DNA from: Deinococcus humi
Lineage (GTDB): Bacteria > Deinococcota > Deinococci > Deinococcales > Deinococcaceae
Assembly: GCF_014201875.1 (NCBI RefSeq)
Contig: NZ_JACHFL010000044.1
Coordinates: 1-7,380 of the forward strand
Reading direction: 5' to 3'
Length of the DNA stretch: 7,380 nt
A model generated the notes under the pieces. That model saw only the letters and a list, made by a program, of their open reading frames with translations, was not told the DNA's origin and did no database searches. A program made the position numbers and the translations under genes. Shown here one piece after another: positions 1 to 3,971 of the stretch (the first letter of the stretch is position 1; every line of letters starts with the position of its first letter).

Positions 1-95
1 GGCCTTGCGCTCGACAGTCTGGGCCAGCGTGGCGGGCGCGTCCTGGTCCTCGACCTGATCTGGGATCAGCAGGGGGGGGGTGGCGACGGGGACCG
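1..95. repeat. Terminal direct repeat, left copy (circular overlap)
   Basis: Bases 1-95 are identical to 7286-7380. An exact repeat reaching both window ends is the usual sign of a circular molecule read slightly past its start, not a biological repeat. Joining the ends restores one continuous reading frame across the junction, which supports this view. Confidence 0.95.
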
Positions 96-315
96 GGCGG
101 CGCGTCTGCTGGAAGTGCTTGCTGGGCTGCGGCTTGGGGCGGCCCACGTCCACCGGCTCGCCACGGAGAGCGGCACGACTCATGGCTAAAAAGTGGTCAG
201 TGCTGGCTGCCGCTCTTTCAGGGGTGAAAGATGGGTCAATGGTAGTCAAAGCTAGAAATTTAGGGGCTTCCTGCCGTACCCTATGGGTAAGGCTTTCCCG
301 TCGTTGGTTTGACAT
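1..315 (-). CDS. Putative plasmid replication initiator, 5' part (residues 1-105)
   Basis: This is the N-terminal part of the gene that continues at 7285 once the overlapping ends are joined. The 315-1 frame stays open and runs in phase into 7285-6131, giving 490 codons and 489 aa. I chose the ATG at 313-315 because GAAGGA (minus strand, 326-331) sits 10 bases upstream. An internal ATG at 181-183 has no such site. The residues seen here are low-complexity, basic and proline-rich, with no recognisable domain, so this is probably a flexible leader ahead of the DNA-binding region. The frame crosses a 9-C tract (71-79 on the plus strand), where slippage or a sequencing error would break the protein. 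The role is inferred from the 3' part and from the absence of any other replication candidate on the plasmid. The coding call is secure; the function is moderately likely. Confidence 0.85.
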   Translation of the reverse strand, partial: MSNQRRESLTHRVRQEAPKFLALTTIDPSFTPERAAASTDHFLAMSRAALRGEPVDVGRPKPQPSKHFQQTRRPVPVATPPLLIPDQVEDQDAPATLAQTVERKA

Positions 316-424
316 GTAGAGGTGTTCCTTCGAGGTGGGATAGCCGGATCAGAGCGCTGGACACGCTGTTGATCCACTTCGTGTTCGAGAGTAGCACCCC
401 ACCTCGTGTGGGGTGCTATTTGTT
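316..424 (-). promoter_or_regulatory. Structured leader of the initiator gene
   Basis: The leader holds the ribosome binding site GAAGGA (326-331) and a perfect 11-bp hairpin (arms 392-402 and 408-418, 5-base loop). The segment CGAGGTGGG (331-339, plus strand) is the exact reverse complement of CCCACCTCG (398-406), which forms part of the hairpin's left arm and loop. In the mRNA the hairpin and a long-range pairing that touches the ribosome binding site are therefore mutually exclusive. This is what a translational or copy-number switch would look like. The structures are seen in the sequence; the regulatory role is inferred. Confidence 0.45.
392..424 (+). terminator. Hairpin followed by TTTGTT, plus-strand terminator-like
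   Basis: TAGCACCCCAC and its perfect complement GTGGGGTGCTA flank a CTCGT loop, and TTTGTT follows on the plus strand only. No plus-strand gene lies upstream. If it works as a terminator, it would end an RNA antisense to the start of the initiator gene, such as a countertranscript controlling copy number. I found no convincing promoter for such an RNA. It may act only as a leader hairpin in the minus-strand mRNA. Confidence 0.45.
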
Positions 425-503
425 GGAGTTCTGTTGGCCTTTTATTGGGCTGCTGTAGGACGGTCTGGGACTCAGCAAACTTTTTTAGACTCGGTGCATA
501 GAT

Positions 504-532
504 TTGACACCGGCTGAATACCGCCCTATATT
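504..532 (+). promoter_or_regulatory. Near-consensus sigma-70 type promoter
   Basis: TTGACA (504-509) is followed by exactly 17 bases and then TATATT (527-532). This is one of the best housekeeping-type promoter matches in the window. Transcription would start near 539, only a few bases before the terminator hairpin at 542, so the expected product is an RNA of about 25-30 bases. The opposite strand holds a weaker TTGATT-17-TATTCA (546-518), which points toward the initiator gene and could be its promoter. Confidence 0.6.
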
Positions 533-541
533 GAAGGAATC

Positions 542-565
542 AAGGCGGCCTTCGGGCCGCTTTTT
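542..565 (+). terminator. Rho-independent terminator with UUCG loop
   Basis: GCGGCC (545-550), TTCG loop (551-554) and GGCCGC (555-560) are followed by TTTTT (561-565). Weak flanking pairs (AAG against TTT) extend the stem to about 9 bp. UUCG tetraloops are typical of strong intrinsic terminators. The T-tract shows it acts on plus-strand transcripts. It also lies downstream of the minus-strand gene ending at 638, but that side lacks a T-tract. Confidence 0.7.
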
Positions 566-637
566 CCGTTCCCCCTGACTGCCTCAGCGCGAGGGGCAAG
601 TCCTGCACCCCCCCTCTTTGCTGATGGTCTTTTGGCT

Positions 638-1087
638 TCAGGTCAGCGCCTCAAGGTTGCCCGCCTGCGCCAGTTTGACCAGCGTGTCGCGGCGGATCAC
701 ATCGCCCCCGCTGGTCTTCCACTTGTCCTTGCCGTCTTCGCGGATGAGCTGGATCACCTCGCCCTGGGCCAGCAGGGCCTCCATGCGTGGGTAATTGGCG
801 GCAGGCCAGCGCAAGCGGTTGCGGGTGCGCTGGTCAATGCTGGCTGACAGCACCCGGAACGCGGTCACACCTTCCAGGCTCTGCGGCTCTGATGGCGTGT
901 TGAGGATCGTGGGGTGGGTAGAGGCGGCCCGGTAGGCGGCGGCCAACAGTTCGCCCGGCGTGGTGATCTCCAGGGCCGCCCTGGCCTCCACTGCCGTCCA
1001 GACAGCGCGCGGCAGGGTCACGCGCACCGTGATGTTCTCTCCTGGCTTGCGCCCTGCCCCCACTCGCTTACCGCCTCTGTTGGTCAT
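638..1087 (-). CDS. Ribbon-helix-helix type DNA-binding protein, hypothetical
   Basis: This is a 149-aa protein. Residues 5-14 (GGKRVGAGRK) and the following ITVRVTLPRAVWTAVEARA give the typical look of a small plasmid ribbon-helix-helix protein: a basic glycine-rich tail, one beta strand, then two helices to about residue 56. Residues about 75-149 are a separate charged domain that I do not recognise. An in-frame TAA lies four codons upstream, so the ATG at 1087 is the earliest possible start. No Shine-Dalgarno sequence is present. Instead TAAAAT ends 6 bases before the ATG, as in leaderless genes. The gene faces an array of TTGA/TCAA palindromes whose first member covers this -10 box, so it may repress itself or bind the array as an origin or partition factor. 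Coding is likely; the exact role is unknown. Confidence 0.8.
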   Translation of the reverse strand: MTNRGGKRVGAGRKPGENITVRVTLPRAVWTAVEARAALEITTPGELLAAAYRAASTHPTILNTPSEPQSLEGVTAFRVLSASIDQRTRNRLRWPAANYPRMEALLAQGEVIQLIREDGKDKWKTSGGDVIRRDTLVKLAQAGNLEALT

Positions 1088-1090
1088 TCT

Positions 1091-1222
1091 TTGATTTTAC
1101 GCAGAAAATCAATTTTTGAATTACTACGCAAAATCAAAAAATGGTTTGATTGTTTTATCGAATCAAAGAACGCGCTCCCAGAGAGGATCAATCAATGGCT
1201 TTGATTTCTGCAAAGAATCAAA
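1091..1222. repeat. Array of four TTGA/TCAA palindromes
   Basis: Four inverted repeats share TTGA-TCAA half-sites. They are 1091-1112 (8-bp perfect arms TTGATTTT/AAAATCAA), 1113-1140 (TTTTTGA/TCAAAAA), 1145-1167 (TTTGATT/AATCAAA) and 1200-1222 (TTTGATT/AATCAAA). The distance between half-sites is 14 bases in the first two and 13 in the last two. Extra single AATCAA copies lie at 1190-1195 and 1327-1332. The block is A/T-rich within a GC-rich backbone and lies directly upstream of the ribbon-helix-helix gene. It could be an operator, an iteron-type origin or a partition site. Confidence 0.75.
1094..1099 (-). promoter_or_regulatory. -10 box for a leaderless transcript of the ribbon-helix-helix gene
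   Basis: TAAAAT on the minus strand ends 6 bases before the ATG, which places the transcription start at or next to the start codon. There is no ribosome binding site, and the -35 position (AATTCA) is poor. Leaderless genes with a start-proximal TANNNT box are common in Deinococcus. The box lies inside palindrome 1091-1112, so a bound protein would block it. Confidence 0.5.
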
Positions 1223-1226
1223 TGAC

Positions 1227-1300
1227 GGCCCGTAGATCTCTTTTTGGTAAGGCCAATTACCGAAAGCACTCGGTAATGAAGAGAAGCGATCTCTAGGGCC
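1227..1300. other. Nested inverted repeats next to the palindrome array
   Basis: Three pairings nest around one centre: GGCCC (1227-1231) with GGGCC (1296-1300), TCTCTT (1237-1242) with AAGAGA (1279-1284), and TTACCGA (1257-1263) with TCGGTAA (1270-1276). A competing GGTAA (1246-1250) could replace one arm of the last. The block is about 74 bases and could fold as RNA or as single-stranded DNA. It is roughly the size of a tRNA but lacks a D-stem and a normal T-loop. Its function is unknown; an origin or single-strand initiation site would fit. Confidence 0.4.
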
Positions 1301-1370
1301 GCACTGGGGCAAACCCTTTTACTTAAAATCAATGTAACGGGTCCGGCCTCAGTTACGCGACTCAATATGC

Positions 1371-1766
1371 TCAGTTCGTTTTACAGCCAGTGAGCAGCGC
1401 CTGTGTCTTACTTGTGTCGCCGTCCATGAACGTGCTGAGTGTCGCCTCGCCCTGATGTTCCCACCACTCTAAGCCGCCGCGCGCCTGAGCAGGACCATTC
1501 AGCCCCGCGTAACGCGCGCCGCTGGCGCTGATTGCCTCAGCTAGGCCGTAGTCCATGCCATTCCACTTCAAGACGGCGAACATGGGGCCATTTGTGCCGT
1601 AATCAACATACGTCACGCTGATTTTCTTGCCCAGATCGCAGATGTAGGAGAAGCTCCGCTTAATGGACAGAGGGGGTGCACCAGCTCCACCTGCGTTCGC
1701 TGTGCCCAGCGAGATTCCAGCGACGGTGGCGGTCAGGATGAGAAGAGAAGCAGGACGGCGATACAT
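1371..1766 (-). CDS. Secreted MliC-type inhibitor of C-type lysozyme
   Basis: This 131-aa protein should bind and block C-type lysozyme outside the cytoplasm, protecting peptidoglycan. Residues 1-25 are a signal peptide: MYRRP, a hydrophobic core, and a signal peptidase I site after ANA25. There is no lipobox cysteine, so it is soluble or periplasmic rather than the lipoprotein form. The mature part carries the family's hallmarks: YIC (41-43), SASGARY (80-86), WWEHQGEATL (101-110) and a C-terminal TGC (126-128). C43 and C128 can form the usual disulfide. I chose the ATG at 1764-1766 because GAGG (1775-1778) lies 8 bases upstream. In-frame starts at 1772 and 1787 are possible, but their spacing is too short. 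The gene stands alone between non-coding stretches. The family assignment is from motifs and is fairly sure. Confidence 0.85.
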   Translation of the reverse strand: MYRRPASLLILTATVAGISLGTANAGGAGAPPLSIKRSFSYICDLGKKISVTYVDYGTNGPMFAVLKWNGMDYGLAEAISASGARYAGLNGPAQARGGLEWWEHQGEATLSTFMDGDTSKTQALLTGCKTN

Positions 1767-1921
1767 CTTCATCGCCTCAGTGTACACCGCCTCTCTGTTG
1801 ACGTCTGAAACAGCTTAATTAGCAGAAGCCTCATTCTGGACGGTGAAAAGGAGCTGTACATATCGCGGCACGACGTGGGCGACGCTGCTCAGCAGTGCCC
1901 CGTGCTCTCACTATCAGCCTA

Positions 1922-2043
1922 CTGTCAGTTTTGGGTATACCCCAACCTGATGTCAGGTTGAGGGCCAAAAAGCGTCAGAATAGGATCGTTTTTGGACTTA
2001 CCTGACACTTACAAGCCGCGCTCTAGACCCTAATCTGACACTT
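1922..2043. repeat. Cluster of TGTCAG/CTGACA repeats
   Basis: TGTCAG occurs at 1923-1928 and 1951-1956, a one-mismatch copy CGTCAG at 1973-1978, and the inverse CTGACACTT at 2002-2010 and 2035-2043. The last two are exact 9-base direct repeats 33 bases apart, about three helical turns. The cluster fills the non-coding stretch between the relaxase stop and the lysozyme inhibitor. It could bind a regulator or be part of an origin. Confidence 0.5.
1933..1960. other. Two adjacent perfect palindromes
   Basis: GGGTATACCC (1933-1942) is a 10-base palindrome. It abuts CAACCTGA (1943-1950), a TG centre and TCAGGTTG (1953-1960), which have perfect 8-bp arms. Neither is followed by a T-tract on either strand, so these are more likely protein-binding sites than terminators. 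Confidence 0.5.
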
Positions 2044-2046
2044 GCT

Positions 2047-2739
2047 TCACCGCTCCCAACCCCGGTCATAGTGGCGCTCTCGTTCCTGTTCCCGCTCGCG
2101 CTGCCGCCGTACCCCACTGCCGTAGTCCTGCGGGTCCAGTTCCAGCGTGCGCCCGCCACTGCGCTCCGGCTGCTGGTCCTCGCCCTGGTGCTGGTGCCGG
2201 TCCTGGTGCTGGTGCCGGTCCTGGTGCTGCTCCTGGTACAGGCCCAGCTCGCGGCCCAGGTGCCGCTCCAGCTCGTACGCCTGGTGCTGGAAGTGGACCA
2301 GATCCCCCTCTATTCCCCGCCGTAGCGTCGTGTCCGTGCCGAAGCAGACATGGACATGAACATTCCCCCCGTCCTGTTGATGGACGGCCACCGCGTAAAT
2401 CTCGGCGTCCACCCGGCGCTCCTGCACCGCTTGGGCGACGAGGAGCGCCGCGCGCTCCCGGTCAATCTCTGACTCACCGGCAAGTTGGGTGGTGAAGACC
2501 AAGTGCTGCTGGTACTTCGTGTTGGTGTCCTCGATGCGGGCGGCGGCCTCCACCCGCTCGGTTTCCCTCAGCAGGCCGTCTTCCAGGGTGTAGAGCTGGG
2601 TGCGCTCCTTCTCGTCCATGTACCGCGTGGCGCTGACGGCGCGCGCTTTGCCTCCGGCGCTGGTCTTGGTGTAGTTGTTGCCGCTGCGATCCGGGATCGA
2701 ACGCACCACCCGCTGGGTGCTGCTCATTGAGCGGGCCAT
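2047..2739 (-). CDS. mobA: Small HUH relaxase for plasmid mobilization (MOBP-like)
   Basis: This 230-aa relaxase probably nicks oriT and pilots the strand through a helper plasmid's secretion system. The key evidence is the metal-binding histidine motif AVAVHQQDGGNVHVHVCFGTD (split here as AVAVH, QQDGGN, VHVHVCFG): H120, H128 and H130 follow the pattern of relaxase motif III (H, then H-x-H). The helix before it, AALLVAQAVQERR, also fits. RY40 and NNY23 are the candidate catalytic tyrosines; I cannot tell which is used. The protein is short for the family, with no primase or helicase part. It ends in a Q/H/R/E-rich tail that includes a DRHQHQ tandem. Its ATG shares one base with the stop of the upstream accessory gene (TGATG) and has no Shine-Dalgarno sequence of its own, so translation is coupled. 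The exact MOB class is tentative. Confidence 0.8.
   Translation of the reverse strand: MARSMSSTQRVVRSIPDRSGNNYTKTSAGGKARAVSATRYMDEKERTQLYTLEDGLLRETERVEAAARIEDTNTKYQQHLVFTTQLAGESEIDRERAALLVAQAVQERRVDAEIYAVAVHQQDGGNVHVHVCFGTDTTLRRGIEGDLVHFQHQAYELERHLGRELGLYQEQHQDRHQHQDRHQHQGEDQQPERSGGRTLELDPQDYGSGVRRQREREQERERHYDRGWER
2185..2229. repeat. 18-bp tandem repeat, 2.5 copies, inside the relaxase gene
   Basis: The unit CTGGTGCTGGTGCCGGTC occurs at 2185-2202 and 2203-2220, with a half copy at 2221-2229. It encodes DRHQHQ repeats in the relaxase tail. The length is a multiple of three, so copy number can change without breaking the frame. Confidence 0.9.
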
Positions 2740-3449
2740 CAGCGGTTGAAAAAGCCCTTGGGCTTGTTCCTGAGTTCGTCCTCGGTGTTCTCCAGTCGGC
2801 GGGTGGCCATCGTCATGGCCTCCTGGGCGGCCTTGACCTGCTGGTTCAGGGTGCCGAGGTAGTTCACGAGCTGCTGCTGTTGCTGCTGGAGGGCCTGCAC
2901 CTGGGCGGTCAGGGCCTGCACGTCCTTGAGGCCGGCCGTCATCTGCTCGGACGACTCGCGGACCTTCAGGAGCAATCCTGGATCGTCGTTCCCCATGCCG
3001 GCGGCCAGCTCGCTGAGTGCGGCGCGAATCTGTGGGGTGGGTTCCTTGAGCTGGTGGACGGCGAAGTTCCAGGCCCGCTCGATGTACTCCGGTCCCTTGT
3101 CCTTGCCGAAGGTGTCCTTGACCAGCAGCCCCACCATCTGCTTCGTCGATCCACTCTCCAGGCTGGTGCGGGCCAGCAACGAGCGGACCCGGTTCATCTG
3201 CTCGTTCAACGCCACCCGGATGTTCTGCTGCATCAGCTGGGTCTGCTGCTCGAAGGCCAGCTTGAGGATGTCTCCTGTCATCACCTGCCGGTCCTGCAAG
3301 CTGTAACGCTCCAGGACGTGGGCACAGAACGCCGAGAGCTTGACCCCCGCCTCGTCCGCCATCAATTGCAGCTCAGCGGCGTGGTGCGGTTCCAGGGTCA
3401 CGGTGACTCTCTGGGGCTTTTGTTTCGGCCTTCCAGCGGTCTTCGTCAT
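2739..3449 (-). CDS. mobC: Mobilization accessory protein, ribbon-helix-helix plus coiled coil (MobC-like)
   Basis: This 236-aa protein probably binds oriT and helps the relaxase. Residues 13-50 (QRVTVTLEPHHAAELQ, then GVKLSAFCAHVLERYS) match the ribbon-helix-helix pattern of MobC-type proteins: one beta strand and two helices, preceded by a basic GRPKQK tail. Residues about 160-225 are a long glutamine-rich heptad region with a run of six Q, as expected for a coiled-coil dimer. The protein ends in KPKGFFNR. It lies directly after the oriT candidate and before the relaxase, the common oriT-mobC-mobA order, and shares one base with the relaxase start. The ATG has only a GGAG one base away. TAAGCT sits 5 bases upstream, so a leaderless start is possible. 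The family is inferred from architecture and context. Confidence 0.75.
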   Translation of the reverse strand: MTKTAGRPKQKPQRVTVTLEPHHAAELQLMADEAGVKLSAFCAHVLERYSLQDRQVMTGDILKLAFEQQTQLMQQNIRVALNEQMNRVRSLLARTSLESGSTKQMVGLLVKDTFGKDKGPEYIERAWNFAVHQLKEPTPQIRAALSELAAGMGNDDPGLLLKVRESSEQMTAGLKDVQALTAQVQALQQQQQQLVNYLGTLNQQVKAAQEAMTMATRRLENTEDELRNKPKGFFNR

Positions 3450-3509
3450 GCTCCAGCTTAGGCTAAAAACGGCGCACGAATTAGGAATCGTTAGCGCTCG
3501 GGTTTTTTC

Positions 3510-3572
3510 CCTCTAGAACGCAGTTCTAGAGGCAAGATGCACAGTAGTGCTAATCTTGCGTAACTGCACTAC
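3510..3572. other. Candidate origin of transfer (oriT)
   Basis: Three inverted repeats are stacked just upstream of the mobilization operon. CCTCTAGAAC (3510-3519) pairs with GTTCTAGAGG (3523-3532), perfect over 10 bp. GCAAGAT plus GCAC (3532-3542) pairs with GTGC and ATCTTGC (3547-3559), 11 bp with a 2-base bulge and an AGTA loop. GTAGTGC (3544-3550) pairs with GCACTAC (3566-3572) and competes with the second hairpin. ATCTTG at 3553-3558, followed by C, resembles the IncP-type nick consensus YATCYTG|Y except at the first base. The nick would then fall between 3558 and 3559. The structures are certain; the oriT role is inferred from them and from the adjacent relaxase genes. Confidence 0.6.
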
Positions 3573-3704
3573 ACAGGGGAGATCTCACCGGCTGACCTCC
3601 TTTTTTGCTAAGGCTTCAGTTCTCTGAAATCACTCAAGCCTTATTCCTCCGCCTAAGCCTTATCCAAAACATCCTCCACAATTTCGCCTTCGGCAAATTT
3701 GTAA
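3573..3704. other. Non-coding stretch at the left edge of the A/T-rich island
   Basis: No gene with a start and ribosome binding site is supported here. GC content falls from the backbone level. On the minus strand a stop-to-stop frame (3653-3784, 43 aa, ending DVLDKA) has a protein-like, acidic look but no ATG or GTG near its beginning. On the plus strand a 94-codon frame (3605-3889) has no ribosome binding site. At most one of these overlapping frames can be an old coding remnant. Confidence 0.4.
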
Positions 3705-3971
3705 AATATCCACCTATCTCGTCCTTTTGCGTTATCACCAACCCATCTGTCGTCAGCCTGTTCAAGGACCTCGGTAAAACTGATCTACTTTTCAACTGCC
3801 CACTCCCAGTCAGCCGATCATGGACTTCACCCTGCCATTACTCCACAATGGACAGGCGCCGCAGCACATCACTTAGTTTTGTTTTTTGATCATGAACACT
3901 TCCAATCTCTCTACGGTAAGATTGACTTCGCTGAAAATCTCCATCTAAAGATCGATAAGGAAACTAAATGA
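3705..3971 (+). pseudogene. Open frame without start, overlapping the AIPR start; possible remnant of an operon partner
   Basis: A frame of 88 codons runs from just after a TAA (3702-3704) to a TGA at 3969-3971, which overlaps the AIPR start codon in the classic ATGA arrangement. It has no ATG or GTG; the only near-start is a TTG at 3879. The C-terminal part is convincingly protein-like: HHLVLFFDHEHFQSLYGK, then IDFAENLHLKIDKETK. I do not recognise a family. ATGA overlaps are typical of co-translated operon genes, so this may be the decayed 3' end of a gene that once preceded AIPR, or a short peptide from the TTG. A candidate promoter inside it would now serve AIPR alone. Chance openness over 88 codons cannot be excluded. 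Confidence 0.35.
3922..3951 (+). promoter_or_regulatory. Candidate promoter of the AIPR gene
   Basis: TTGACT (3922-3927), an 18-base spacer and TAAAGA (3946-3951) precede AAGGA (3957-3961), which sits 6 bases before the ATG at 3968. Transcription would start near 3958, giving a very short leader. The match is moderate, but the spacing and position fit. Confidence 0.45.

Noticed and set aside
309..314. Perfect TTGACA on the plus strand within the initiator start region
   Set aside because: No acceptable -10 box lies 16-18 bases downstream, so I do not call a promoter for an antisense RNA.
80..319. Plus-strand open frame opposite the initiator N-terminus
   Set aside because: It is the shadow of the minus-strand gene that crosses the circular junction, which has a proper ribosome binding site.
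1227..1303. tRNA-sized fold with GGCCC/GGGCC ends and a GGTAAGG resembling a D-loop
   Set aside because: There is no D-stem, the middle stem has 7 bp with a 6-base loop, and the T-arm lacks the TTCGAAT-type loop, so it is not a working tRNA.
1769..1861. 30-codon minus-strand frame ending over the lysozyme inhibitor start
   Set aside because: There is no ribosome binding site and no protein-like features beyond a short hydrophobic patch, so it is probably chance.
2071..2359. Leu/Val- or Trp/Cys-rich plus-strand frames that look hydrophobic
   Set aside because: They are translations of the reverse of the relaxase tandem repeat and Q/H-rich tail, not membrane proteins.
2727..3461. Long plus-strand frame of 244 codons
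   Set aside because: It lies opposite the MobC-like gene, and its Leu/His/Gly-rich product is typical of antisense to a GC-rich coding region.
3590..3606. GACCTCCTTTTTT resembling the 3' end of 16S rRNA
   Set aside because: Only the anti-Shine-Dalgarno core matches. On the minus strand it is AAGGAGG followed by a 12-codon frame that stops within the oriT candidate.
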